Origin: Barnesiella intestinihominis YIT 11860 | GTDB taxonomy: Bacteria; Bacteroidota; Bacteroidia; Bacteroidales; Barnesiellaceae | DNA: 64,000 nucleotides | Direction: 5' to 3' | NCBI RefSeq assembly: GCF_000296465.1 | Contig: NZ_JH815205.1 | Location: 124,001 to 188,000 of the forward strand | Part shown: positions 17,233 through 26,131 of the stretch, in pieces | Layout of the letters: each line of letters begins with the position of its first letter | Position numbering within the stretch: position 1 is the stretch's first letter | The notes under the pieces: model-generated | Databases searched by the model: none | Seen by the model: the letters and a program-made list of their open reading frames with translations, nothing else | Told to the model about the DNA's origin: nothing | Made by a program: the position numbers and the translations under genes

Positions 17233-17603
17233 AATCGCATATCCCGACTCGGCGAAATCAGAAATTTTATATTTCGTCGTAAACCGTCCCATCGTTATAT
17301 CGGTCATTGTTACAGAACGATATATTTAGAAGTTGTTTTAAATTTATAGAGAAATAATATTATCATTGCAAGCAGGTATGTTCCGGCCATATTGCGCCCC
17401 TGTCTCGAATCTAGAATCCCTTGATTTTTGTCAATAGCCCGCTATTGACTGCATATCTCGGACTCCAATCTGCTTCAACATAGGTCTCAATCTGTCTCGG
17501 AATAAATTTAAATCAGCTTCTAAAAAAGTATTGATTTTTGAATCGCCGATAGAAAAAATTGAGTAATTTGGCAGCATAATTCGAAAAATTTAAATCATCA
17601 CTT
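17233..17603 (+). other. 371-base intergenic region after the hydrogenase operon
   Basis: No gene of normal length is seen. A 7-bp inverted repeat straddles the hyaD stop (GCCGAGT at 17224-17230, ACTCGGC at 17247-17253) but has no T tract. An 8-bp stem with a 4-base loop lies at 17430-17449. On the minus strand 17310-17441 is free of stop codons for 43 codons and reads like the hydrophobic C-terminus of a transposase; with the nearby AGAAGTTGTTTTAAA it might be an insertion-sequence remnant, which is weakly supported. The promoter of the DUF4886 gene should lie in the last 100 bases but no clear TAnnTTTG is visible. Confidence 0.4.
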
Positions 17604-18446
17604 ATGAAAACAAAAAATTCCTTTCTGCTTATTTTATGCTTGCTATTATTTTCTTCTTTACATGCCCAAAACGAACCTGTTAAGATATTGGCTATCGGAA
17701 ATAGTTTTGCCGACGACGGAATCGAATACCTTGACGAAATCGCTATCTCGGCGGGAAAACACATTATCGTCGCCAACACTTATATCGGCGGGTGCTCTAT
17801 CCAAAGACACCTCGATAACGCCCGGCACGACAAACACGATTACAAATACAGAAAAAATATAGATGGGAAATACACCGAAGAAAAAGGGAAGAGTCTATTG
17901 GAAGCCCTGAAAGACGAGGAATGGGACTACATTGTATTTCAACAAGCAAGCTCTTTCGCCGGACAATACAGCTCTTATTTCCCCGAATTGAAAGAACTCA
18001 TGGAATACGTCAAGGCGAATGCAACCAATCCGAATGTAAAATACGCCATGCAACAAACTTGGGCTTATGCAAAAGACTCCAACCACCCTGGATTTTTCAG
18101 ATACGGGAAAAACCAAAAAGCCATGTATGAAGATGTCGTATTTTCTTATGACAAAGCGGCTCAAAAACAAAACATATCGATCGTCATACCCACCGGAACA
18201 GCTATTCAGAACGGACGTAGCAGTAGCTTGGGTGATACATTCTGCCGTGACGGTTACCATCTGGATTTAAAATACGGCCGCTATACGGCTGCTTGTGCAT
18301 GGTTCGAAACATTCTTCGGAGAATCTCCGATAGGCATTACCTATCGTCCCGAAGGAGTTACCGATGAACAAGCGTCGATAGCACAACATGCTGCTCATTT
18401 CGCCATACTCCGTCCTACTTCTGTAACCGATATGAGTAACTTTTAA
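17604..18446 (+). CDS. Secreted DUF4886 (SGNH-hydrolase-like) protein
   Basis: The 280-residue protein starts with a signal peptide (hydrophobic residues 7-20, cleavage probably after LHAQ). The mature part begins with ILAIGNSFADDG, the variant of the SGNH block I motif with nucleophile Ser typical of DUF4886, and ends with RDGYHLD, which supplies the Asp-His pair. It is therefore probably a periplasmic esterase or deacetylase acting on a carbohydrate, but the substrate is unknown. It is followed after 11 bases by a lipoprotein of the endonuclease/exonuclease/phosphatase fold, probably in the same operon. Confidence 0.85.
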   Translation: MKTKNSFLLILCLLLFSSLHAQNEPVKILAIGNSFADDGIEYLDEIAISAGKHIIVANTYIGGCSIQRHLDNARHDKHDYKYRKNIDGKYTEEKGKSLLEALKDEEWDYIVFQQASSFAGQYSSYFPELKELMEYVKANATNPNVKYAMQQTWAYAKDSNHPGFFRYGKNQKAMYEDVVFSYDKAAQKQNISIVIPTGTAIQNGRSSSLGDTFCRDGYHLDLKYGRYTAACAWFETFFGESPIGITYRPEGVTDEQASIAQHAAHFAILRPTSVTDMSNF

Positions 18447-18457
18447 TACACGGTATC

Positions 18458-19276
18458 ATGGTTCAACATATTAAAAATATTACTATCCTCTTTTTTCTCC
18501 TACTCTCCTTATCGGTAAGTGCTTGTTCAAAAGATGATTTCACCCCTGCCTATCCCAAAAGCGAGGGTGTAACCCGTCTCGTTTCCTACAACGTAGGTGT
18601 TTTTGCCAAATATGCAAAAAGCGGTTACAAGATGACGGCTCGCATGATGAAAGAACTGGATGCCGATGCCGTCTGCATGCAAGAACTGGACAGTTGTACG
18701 ACTCGTACCAAACACGTTTTCCAAGTGAAACGTTTTGCCGAACTCATGGGGTGGGAATATGTCTATGCCAAAGCCATGCCCTATCAAGGAGGATATTATG
18801 GTACAGGACTTGCCTGTAAAGATAAAATTCTGAAAAAATTTTCCATCGCTCTACCACAAGGCGGAGAACCTCGTACCGTAGCCGTAGCCGAGCTCGAAGA
18901 CTACATTATAGCCTCTACTCACCTCGATTTGCAAAAAGAGACACAATTGGAAGAGGTAGAAGTCATCAACAAAACTTTTACCGAATTATATAAAGATTGC
19001 CCCAAACCGATATTCTTGTTAGGAGATATGAATGCTGAGCCAAACTCCGAGACCATTCAGATGCTCAAAACATGTTGGGACATTCTTTCGGTAGAAGGAA
19101 ACACATACTCGTCTCATAATCCCGACAAATGTATCGACTTCATTCTACAATTGAAAAATGGTGTGAAATGCGAAGTCATCGAATCCAAAGTACCCACCGT
19201 ATTCCATACGGGCGACGTAACCCAAGCATCGGACCACCTGCCTATTTACGTAGACGTGAAGATTCCAAAAAATTAA
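18458..19276 (+). CDS. Endonuclease/exonuclease/phosphatase-fold lipoprotein
   Basis: The 272-residue protein has a lipoprotein signal with the lipobox SVSAC (Cys at about residue 23), so it is anchored in a membrane, probably facing the periplasm or outside. Fold motifs are visible: SYNVGVF near the start, MQELD with the metal-binding Glu, STHLDLQ, LGDMNAEPNS and the final ASDHLPIYVDV with the catalytic Asp-His. The family includes phosphatases, sphingomyelinases and nucleases; the substrate cannot be told from sequence. It lies 11 bases after the DUF4886 gene, and a strong terminator follows. Confidence 0.85.
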   Translation: MVQHIKNITILFFLLLSLSVSACSKDDFTPAYPKSEGVTRLVSYNVGVFAKYAKSGYKMTARMMKELDADAVCMQELDSCTTRTKHVFQVKRFAELMGWEYVYAKAMPYQGGYYGTGLACKDKILKKFSIALPQGGEPRTVAVAELEDYIIASTHLDLQKETQLEEVEVINKTFTELYKDCPKPIFLLGDMNAEPNSETIQMLKTCWDILSVEGNTYSSHNPDKCIDFILQLKNGVKCEVIESKVPTVFHTGDVTQASDHLPIYVDVKIPKN

Positions 19277-19294
19277 TATTTCCTTTACTGAACA

Positions 19295-19334
19295 AACGCT
19301 CTCCCCGGCACGGTGCTGTCGGGGAGAGCGTTTT
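19295..19334 (+). terminator. Intrinsic terminator after the DUF4886 / EEP gene pair
   Basis: A 13-bp perfect stem (19295-19307 with 19320-19332) with a 12-base loop, itself able to form a short inner stem, is followed by TTTT. It lies 19 bases after the stop codon of the lipoprotein gene. Confidence 0.85.
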
Positions 19335-19564
19335 AGCCCGCCAATCGGTAAAAATGGTAGATATATCGGTAATTCATATAAATGAGATACACAAAAATGA
19401 CGTAATTTCGTATTGAACAAAAATGATCTATCCATTTTAAAGAAAGCCTTATGAACCGATTCATCGCTATTTTAGTTTCTTATAGCCTCGATATCGGCAT
19501 ACTGCGATTCACCAAATGAAAACCGAAAAAGAAAAGCAGCCGGGTAGTTCGTAATCTTACATGT

Positions 19565-20632
19565 ATGAGACGTATGACACTATATATTCTATTAGGTATA
19601 ATCATATCGATAACCATCGCAGGCATTGCCTTCCTGCACCAGCCGAGTTTCGGACGGTTACCGAAAGGAGAACGACTGGAACATATCAAACGTTCACCTA
19701 ACTATCGGGAAGGAGAATTTAGAAATATCGACACGACCATATTAATGACATCGCACAAAAGCCGACTATCCGGGATATGGAGTTTTCTGTTTCGCAAAGT
19801 AGAAGGACTACGCCCCGACGAACCCATTCCCGCCATAAAAACCGATCTCCGTAAAATCCCGCTCGAAGAAAATGCTTTGGTATGGTTCGGACACTCGTCT
19901 TATCTATTGCAAGTCGATGAAAAACGTATATTGGTAGACCCGGTGTTCTGTATGGCTTCGCCCGTATCGTTCGTCAACAAACCTTTCCGAGGGACAGAAA
20001 TCTATTCTCCCGACGACATGCCAGACATCGACTACCTCGTTATTTCCCACGACCATTGGGACCACTTGGACTATCATACGGTCAAACAATTGAAAGGCCG
20101 CATTGGGAAAGTAGTCTGTCCATTGGGTGTGGGCGAACACTTCGAACATTGGGGTTTCGATAAATCCCGAATCATAGAACTCGATTGGAAAGAGAGCGCA
20201 ACACTCTCTCAGCAATTCATCATACACTGTCTGCCCAGCCGTCATTTCTCAGGCCGAGGACTCACTCCGAATCAAACCTTGTGGGCATCATTCTTGCTTG
20301 AAACACCCGACCGAAAAATTTTCATCGGAGGAGACGGCGGATACGGTTCCCACCTCAAACAAATAGGCGAACAATTCCCCGATATAGACTTGGCCATATT
20401 GGAAAATGGACAGTACAACGAGGATTGGAAATATATCCACACCATGCCCTCCTTATTAGAGCAGACGATAAAAGACCTCAGAGTTCACAGAGTCCTTACC
20501 GTACATCACTCTAAATACGCTCTCGCCCGTCATCGGTGGGACGAACCTTTGAAAAATGCTCGCAACTTGTCTCGCAATGACTCGCTGACTATCCTTATGC
20601 CTGTTATCGGCGAAGTGGTGAACCTCTTCTGA
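19565..20632 (+). CDS. Membrane-anchored metallo-beta-lactamase-fold hydrolase (UlaG / NAPE-PLD-like)
   Basis: The 355-residue protein has an N-terminal hydrophobic segment (residues 5-24) that is a signal anchor. The metallo-hydrolase core shows WFGHSSYLLQ, ILVDPVF, and SHDHWDHLDY, the HxHxDH zinc site, then LPSRHFSGRG and GGDGGYG with further ligands. This pattern matches the UlaG/NAPE-PLD-like branch, in which members cut phosphodiester or lactone bonds; the substrate is unknown. It stands alone between a terminator and the tRNA-Asp gene, which is on the other strand. Confidence 0.87.
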   Translation: MRRMTLYILLGIIISITIAGIAFLHQPSFGRLPKGERLEHIKRSPNYREGEFRNIDTTILMTSHKSRLSGIWSFLFRKVEGLRPDEPIPAIKTDLRKIPLEENALVWFGHSSYLLQVDEKRILVDPVFCMASPVSFVNKPFRGTEIYSPDDMPDIDYLVISHDHWDHLDYHTVKQLKGRIGKVVCPLGVGEHFEHWGFDKSRIIELDWKESATLSQQFIIHCLPSRHFSGRGLTPNQTLWASFLLETPDRKIFIGGDGGYGSHLKQIGEQFPDIDLAILENGQYNEDWKYIHTMPSLLEQTIKDLRVHRVLTVHHSKYALARHRWDEPLKNARNLSRNDSLTILMPVIGEVVNLF

Positions 20633-20770
20633 ACGACATAATACGAAAAGTTTCTTCCCTACGAAGCCGTTATATAAATAAAAGAATGACTTGCCAGATT
20701 GGGAATAACTCTCCTCACCAGACATATATCCCGCAGCGGGGAATTACATTTGACCTCCATTTGTAAAAAT

Positions 20771-20814
20771 TAAAAAGCAAAGCTCTGAAATTCAAAAATT
20801 TCAGAGCCTTGCTT
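20771..20814 (-). terminator. Terminator after tRNA-Asp
   Basis: On the minus strand an 18-bp stem with a single G.U pair (arms 20797-20814 and 20775-20792, loop of four) is followed by a T-rich tract. It starts four bases after the end of the tRNA-Asp gene. Confidence 0.88.
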
Positions 20815-20817
20815 TTG

Positions 20818-20891
20818 CGGTGCGGACGGGACTCGAACCCGCGACCCCATGCGTGACAGGCATGTATTCTAACCAGCTGAACTACCGCACC
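20818..20891 (-). tRNA. tRNA-Asp (GTC)
   Basis: The minus strand folds into a 74-base cloverleaf: acceptor arms GGTGCGG and CCGCACC, discriminator G, anticodon loop with GTC between CCT and ACG, and a T arm GCGGGTTCGAGTCCCGT. The CCA end is not encoded. It has its own promoter and terminator and is transcribed alone. Confidence 0.97.
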
Positions 20892-20909
20892 AATTTCGTT
20901 TTGCGTGTG

Positions 20910-20917
20910 CAAAGATA
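20910..20917 (-). promoter_or_regulatory. Promoter of tRNA-Asp
   Basis: On the minus strand TATCTTTG lies 19 bases before the tRNA 5' end, and TTG occurs 20 bases further upstream, matching the Bacteroidales promoter form. Confidence 0.7.
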
Positions 20918-21040
20918 GAACGCTTTTTTCAATTCTGCAACTCTTCGATTCAAAAAAATAGAATTATTTATTTCTTATTATCTCCGACAGAAATACAAGG
21001 AAATTGAAAGAGTCTCATATTCAACGCAAAACTCACACAA

Positions 21041-22075
21041 TTAAAGCAAATGAATATTATGCCGCGCACACTCGGCAATTTGCTCCTCGGGCCAAATACT
21101 GGCCTGTACCTCGCCAATGTGTGCCTTTTGCAAAAGAAACATCGAGAAACGCGATTGCCCTATCCCCCCGCCTATCGAGAGGGGTAACTCGTCATTCAAC
21201 AGAGCCCGATGGAAAGAAAGCTGAGCCCGCTCGGGACAACCGCAAATATCGAGCTGACGCAACAGAGCCTCTTTATCCACCCGTATCCCCATCGACGAAA
21301 GCTCGACCGGAGTTCCCAACACGGTATCCCAAAAGATAATATCGCCGTTCAGGCCCAAATAACCATCGCTGTTGGGAGTCGTCCAATCGTCATAGTCGGG
21401 AGCGCGCCCGTCATGACGAGTTCCGTCGCTAAGCTGCTGTCCTATACCGATAAGGAATACGGCCCCATACCGACGGACAACGGCGGCTTCCCGTTCTTTC
21501 GGAGACAAACGAGGATACTCTTGCAACAACTCCTCGGTATGTATAAATGTAATCTCGTCGGGCAAAGTCGGTGTAATGTGAGGAAACTCGGCATAGATGA
21601 GACTCTCGCACTCTTTGATAACCTTATAAATACTTTTCACGGTCTTTTTAAGGTATTCGACATTACGATCCTCCCGTGTAATCGTCTTCTCCCAATCCCA
21701 TTGATCGACATACAACGAATGAAGATTGTCAAGCTCTTCGTGTGTGCGAATCGCATTCATATCGGTATAAAGCCCGAATCCCGGTGCAATGTCATATGCA
21801 CCCAATTTCACCCGCTTCCACTTGGCGAGCGAGTGAACGACCTCGGCCTGTCGCCCGCCCATATCGGCAATGGGAAAAGATACCGCCCGCTCGCTTCCAT
21901 TCAAGTCGTCGTTCAGCCCCGTACCGGAAAGAACGAACAAAGGAGCTGTTACCCGACGCAAGTTAAGCGTCTTGGACAATCGTTCTTGAAAAGCATCTTT
22001 CAACATTTTTATTGCCATTTCGGTAGTTTCGGGCAACAACTTCAATTTATATTTCGGAGGAATTATCAGTGACAT
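21041..22075 (-). CDS. asnA: Aspartate--ammonia ligase (asparagine synthetase A)
   Basis: The 344-residue cytoplasmic enzyme makes asparagine from aspartate, ammonia and ATP. It resembles class II aminoacyl-tRNA synthetases; recognisable stretches include VTAPLFVLSGTGLNDDLNGSERAVSF, DMNAIR, the segment VDQWDWEK, and the motif-3-like SIGGGIGQSRFSMFLL near the end. Length is normal. It stands alone, divergent from the DUF2156 gene, with its own promoter; an Lrp/AsnC regulator is encoded far away at 42 kb and no link is implied. Confidence 0.97.
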   Translation of the reverse strand: MSLIIPPKYKLKLLPETTEMAIKMLKDAFQERLSKTLNLRRVTAPLFVLSGTGLNDDLNGSERAVSFPIADMGGRQAEVVHSLAKWKRVKLGAYDIAPGFGLYTDMNAIRTHEELDNLHSLYVDQWDWEKTITREDRNVEYLKKTVKSIYKVIKECESLIYAEFPHITPTLPDEITFIHTEELLQEYPRLSPKEREAAVVRRYGAVFLIGIGQQLSDGTRHDGRAPDYDDWTTPNSDGYLGLNGDIIFWDTVLGTPVELSSMGIRVDKEALLRQLDICGCPERAQLSFHRALLNDELPLSIGGGIGQSRFSMFLLQKAHIGEVQASIWPEEQIAECARHNIHLL

Positions 22076-22123
22076 TAGGATTCTCTTTGGTTAATATTAT
22101 ATTCACTTCGCATAAAATATTTG

Positions 22124-22131
22124 CAAATATA
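22124..22131 (-). promoter_or_regulatory. Promoter -7 element of asnA
   Basis: On the minus strand TATATTTG lies about 49 bases before the asnA start. The surrounding TATTTGCAAATA is a perfect 12-base palindrome that could be an operator. No TTG is present at the normal -33 distance. Confidence 0.55.
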
Positions 22132-22288
22132 TATCATTTTTCCAATAACAGAAATTATATCATATCAAATTGAGAAGTCAAACGCACAATATTATAACTT
22201 TTATAAAAAAGATTGTCGAATAATTTTAATTTTCTGAAACCAAAAGACAAAATAAATTGTTTATAAATATACACCTATAAAAATTATA

Positions 22289-22296
22289 TACTTTTG
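22289..22296 (+). promoter_or_regulatory. Promoter -7 element of the DUF2156 gene
   Basis: TACTTTTG matches TAnnTTTG and lies 74 bases before the ATG at 22370. Transcription would start near 22302, just before a possible TTG start at 22328, so the promoter does not decide between the two starts. Confidence 0.5.
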
Positions 22297-22369
22297 CACC
22301 GAAAAAATGCGAACATAAGCTGCGGTTTTGCCGGCTCTACCTTCGCACGAAAAAACAAAATTCACACTC

Positions 22370-23338
22370 ATGGATACAAACCGACTTGGCACTATGCCCG
22401 AGCCAAAGCTCTCGAAAGAAAGCGAACATAATCTTGTTTTCAAACCCATTACACTGGACTCTCTTTCCGAAATCGAACCCTTCCTGCACCGACAATGTTA
22501 CCGCACCTGCGACTTCTCGATCGGCGGCATCTACATGTGGGTAGATTATTTCGGCTACGAATATTGTATTTCCCAAGATACGCTGTTTATCAAAGGAGGA
22601 GAGGAAGATAATTTGCAAAACACGGCTTTTGCCGTACCCGTCGGCAAATTGAATCTGCAAGAATCCTTACCGTTACTGAAAGAGTATTGCTGCCGACACA
22701 ACGTCCCGTTCATTTTGTCGGCCGTACCCGAACCGGCCGCACTGGAAATTCAACAACTTTACGGCTGCCCGATAACCGAATTGCCCGACTGGGGAGACTA
22801 CCTATACAATGCCGTAGACCTTGCGACATTAGTCGGACACCGTTTTAACAAAAAGCGCAACCGAGTAAACAAATTCAAAAGCACCTACCCCGATTATCGC
22901 TACGAGATGATCACATCGCAGAACCTCCCGGAAATAACAGCTTTTTTCGAGACCTACAAACAAGAATATCAAAAAGATAGTTTGCTGTTCACGTACGAAG
23001 AAAGCAAAGTGGTTCAAGTATTGCACGAATATGAAAAACTGAAATTTGAAGGAGGCGCTCTGCGGGTATCGGGACAAATCGTAGCATTTTCTATCGGCGA
23101 AGTTATAGGCGACACGCTTATCGTCCATATCGAGAAAGCCCGTAAGGAAGTGGCCGGGGTATACGAAGCCATCAATCAATTCTATTCGGCGCAAATGGCC
23201 GAAAAACACCCCGAAGTGAAATACATCAACCGAGAGGACGATGCAGGGGATGCCGGCCTACGTGAAGCCAAACTGTCGTATAACCCCGAAACCATCTTAA
23301 AAAAATACAATATCGCACTTAACGAATACACTCTGTAA
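22370..23338 (+). CDS. DUF2156 (phosphatidylglycerol lysyltransferase C-terminal, GNAT-fold) protein
   Basis: The 322-residue protein without signal peptide has two GNAT-like halves as in DUF2156: an N-terminal part with LSEIEPFLHRQCYRTCDFSIGGIYMW and a C-terminal part with FNKKRNRVNKFK and INREDDAGDAGLREAKLSYNP. In the family this C-terminal segment is highly conserved and is related to the aminoacyl-transferase domain of MprF. The substrate in Bacteroidota is unknown. I choose the first ATG at 22370; upstream only a TTG at 22328 is available. It is a single gene. Confidence 0.87.
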   Translation: MDTNRLGTMPEPKLSKESEHNLVFKPITLDSLSEIEPFLHRQCYRTCDFSIGGIYMWVDYFGYEYCISQDTLFIKGGEEDNLQNTAFAVPVGKLNLQESLPLLKEYCCRHNVPFILSAVPEPAALEIQQLYGCPITELPDWGDYLYNAVDLATLVGHRFNKKRNRVNKFKSTYPDYRYEMITSQNLPEITAFFETYKQEYQKDSLLFTYEESKVVQVLHEYEKLKFEGGALRVSGQIVAFSIGEVIGDTLIVHIEKARKEVAGVYEAINQFYSAQMAEKHPEVKYINREDDAGDAGLREAKLSYNPETILKKYNIALNEYTL

Positions 23339-23437
23339 ATCTATTTTTCTTACATAAAGACAGCTTTTCACCGCTTCCTCTTCCTTTTCTCATAAAAACA
23401 GCCGATATGAGTTTCAATTAGCCGTTTGCAAATAGGC

Positions 23438-23468
23438 TTGGTTTTGGACAAAGTTTATATTATCTTTG
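23438..23468 (+). promoter_or_regulatory. Promoter of the secreted metalloprotease gene
   Basis: TTG (23438-23440) and TATCTTTG (23461-23468) are separated by 20 bases, a good Bacteroidales promoter, 44 bases before the start codon. Confidence 0.75.
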
Positions 23469-23511
23469 CGCAGTATGCCATTATAAAACAGACTCACAAA
23501 AAAACAAGTAT

Positions 23512-26064
23512 ATGAAGAAATTGCTATGGGCCATTCTTGCGACGGCTATCATCGCAGGCGCAAATCCCGAGACATGTTATGCCAAAAAGAAAAGTAAGAA
23601 AAATGATAAGAAAGAACAGGTAAAAGACACGACTGCCAAAGAGTCGAAATACGAAAAGCTCATCAAAGGAGCTAAGACTCAAAAGGGTATGTTCACGCTA
23701 CACATTACGAATGACAACAAACTGCTGGTCGAAGTACCCGACTCGTTGATGAACCGCACGTTCCTGTTGTCGAGCCGTGTAGCCGCCACGACCGATCCCA
23801 AAATATTCGTCGCCGGCGAAATGACGACCAATCCGTTCATGATACGATTCAGCAAAAACGAACAGTCGCTCTTCATGCACCTCGTTCAGCACCGGAACAT
23901 CATCGACGAGAACGACCCCATAGCGGCATCTTTTGACAAAAATTTTGGAGACCCTATTATCAAAGCATTTAAAATCTCTGCCAAAAACGGGAAAGACGTG
24001 GTAGTCGACATGAGTGATTTTTTCAAAGGCAATGAAAAAATCATCAGCCCTATGCCTACTCCGACTCCCGGCAGCTCTTCCAAAATAAAAACCGGAACCT
24101 ACACGGCCGCCAATTCCTATATCTTAGGGGCAAAGAGTTTTCCTCAAAACAGTGAAATCCGTTCGGTATTGAGCTTTACCGGCGACAATAATTGCACCGT
24201 CACTATGCATCGCTCGTTGGTTCTTCTTCCCGAACGACCTATGACACCGCGTATCTACGACCGTCGGGTAGGATTCTTTTCGAGCGGTAAGAATATCTAT
24301 TCCAGCGACAAAGATCGTATAGACTACACCAAATATGTACATCGCTGGCGTCTCGAACCGAAAGAGGAAGACCGCGAAGCCTATTTCAGAGGTGAACTCG
24401 TAGAACCGGCCAAACCCATTGTTTTCTACGTGGACAGTGCCTTCCCCGATAAATGGAGGGACATCGTAAAACAAGGCGTAGAAGACTGGAACACGGCATT
24501 TGAAGCCGCCGGCTTCAAAAATGCCATTATTGCACGCGACTATCCCAAAGACGACCCGGACTTCGACCCGGACGACATGCGATACAGTTGTGTGAAATAT
24601 GCCGTGACCGACATAGCCAACGCTATGGGTCCGAGTTATGTAGACCCCCGCAGCGGCGAAATTCTGACAGCCGATGTCATCTGGTATCACAACGTAATCT
24701 CTCTCGTTCACAACTGGCGGTTCGCCCAGACAGGAGCTGTGGATAAACGGGTGAGAAAGGAAACCTTCGACAACGATGTCATGCGCGAATCTTTACGCTA
24801 CGTCGCTTCGCACGAAATAGGTCATACACTGGGACTGATGCACAATATGGGGGCCAGCTACTCCTTCCCTATCGACTCGCTGCGCAGTCCTTCGTTCACG
24901 CAAAAATACGGAACCACGCCCAGTATCATGGACTATGCCCGTAACAACTTCGTGGCACAACCCGGCGACTACGAAAGAGGAGTACGGCTCACGCCGCCCA
25001 TTCTCGGCGTCTATGACATTTACGCTATCAACTGGGGATATCGTCTCATACCCGATGCAAAAACACCGAAAGACGAAATCCCTACATTGGATAAGTGGAT
25101 CGAAGAGAAAAAGGACGATCCCATGTACACTTTCGGAGCACAACAGTTCCCCGGAGCTTACGACCCGACAGACCAGACCGAAGATTTGGGAAACGATCAT
25201 TTCCGCGCAGGAGAAATGGCGGTTTCCAACCTCAAAATCATTATGAAAAATTTCGAAAAATGGCTGTTCGACGAGGGTAAAGATTTCACTACGATTCAAG
25301 AGCAATATGCCGCTATCGTACAACAATACAACCGTCACCTGCGACACGTCACTCCCTATATAGGCGGTGTGCTCTTCAAAGAAGTGAGACAAGGAGAGAA
25401 TGAACTACCCTACACTTATCTGGACAAAGCTACGCAGAAAAAAGCCATGCGGTGGATTTTGAACCAAGTACGCACCTATCGAGACTGGTTGATGCCGGCC
25501 GATTTAATGCAACGAATCAATGCACCCACCAACTATGCCAGTTCGGTTCACCGTTATATTCCGGCCTACCTTGTCAACCCCACGGTGCTGTTCCGTATTC
25601 AGGAAGGCGGTATCATAGACCCCGTGAAAAATTACACGCTAGACAGTTACCTCAACGATTTGATCGCCGAAGTATTTAAAACGACTTATCAGGGACGTAA
25701 ATTGAACAACATCGAACGCGACTTGCAAAGCGAGACCATCAATCAATTCATTCGCTATTCGTCGCTGAAACCGGCTTCATCGGGGATAAGAAATTTAGAC
25801 TTCACCGACGACATCGACCTCGAAAGCGAAGCGTTCCCTTGCAGCCACGCCCTTTGCCGTCATCACGATTCGGAAGAGCAATCGTTCACCCGTATCAACA
25901 TGGGGCCAGCCCTATCGTCGGCCGATATGGCTCCTTACATGACCGGTGCGCTCAAAAAAGTTTTGGCGTTATACAAGCAAAAAAGAGCGGCCACGGCCGA
26001 CAGTGCCACCCGCAATTTCTACGACTATCAGATCATCACGATAGAAAAACTATTTAATAATTAA
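23512..26064 (+). CDS. Secreted zinc-dependent metalloprotease (DUF5117/DUF5118 family)
   Basis: The 850-residue protein has a signal peptide (cleaved probably after CYA, about residue 24) followed by a Lys-rich stretch. The catalytic site is HEIGHTLGLMHN, the extended HExxHxxGxxH zinc motif of metzincins, near residue 437, and SIMDYA, the Met-turn, follows. The layout of N-terminal beta-rich DUF5117/5118 region, central protease and C-terminal helical DUF4953-like part is that of a large Bacteroidota family. It probably works in the periplasm or at the surface; the substrate is unknown. It is monocistronic by its promoter, with hflX 67 bases downstream. Confidence 0.9.
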   Translation: MKKLLWAILATAIIAGANPETCYAKKKSKKNDKKEQVKDTTAKESKYEKLIKGAKTQKGMFTLHITNDNKLLVEVPDSLMNRTFLLSSRVAATTDPKIFVAGEMTTNPFMIRFSKNEQSLFMHLVQHRNIIDENDPIAASFDKNFGDPIIKAFKISAKNGKDVVVDMSDFFKGNEKIISPMPTPTPGSSSKIKTGTYTAANSYILGAKSFPQNSEIRSVLSFTGDNNCTVTMHRSLVLLPERPMTPRIYDRRVGFFSSGKNIYSSDKDRIDYTKYVHRWRLEPKEEDREAYFRGELVEPAKPIVFYVDSAFPDKWRDIVKQGVEDWNTAFEAAGFKNAIIARDYPKDDPDFDPDDMRYSCVKYAVTDIANAMGPSYVDPRSGEILTADVIWYHNVISLVHNWRFAQTGAVDKRVRKETFDNDVMRESLRYVASHEIGHTLGLMHNMGASYSFPIDSLRSPSFTQKYGTTPSIMDYARNNFVAQPGDYERGVRLTPPILGVYDIYAINWGYRLIPDAKTPKDEIPTLDKWIEEKKDDPMYTFGAQQFPGAYDPTDQTEDLGNDHFRAGEMAVSNLKIIMKNFEKWLFDEGKDFTTIQEQYAAIVQQYNRHLRHVTPYIGGVLFKEVRQGENELPYTYLDKATQKKAMRWILNQVRTYRDWLMPADLMQRINAPTNYASSVHRYIPAYLVNPTVLFRIQEGGIIDPVKNYTLDSYLNDLIAEVFKTTYQGRKLNNIERDLQSETINQFIRYSSLKPASSGIRNLDFTDDIDLESEAFPCSHALCRHHDSEEQSFTRINMGPALSSADMAPYMTGALKKVLALYKQKRAATADSATRNFYDYQIITIEKLFNN

Positions 26065-26131
26065 ACTCCGATAAAAACAAAGAGGTAAGAAAAAACATTA
26101 TTTTTGGAGTACGTCTTTGTAAACATATAGA

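Noticed and set aside
21209-22072. 287-codon open frame antisense to asnA
   Set aside because: asnA is unmistakable on the minus strand and the antisense protein has no family features.
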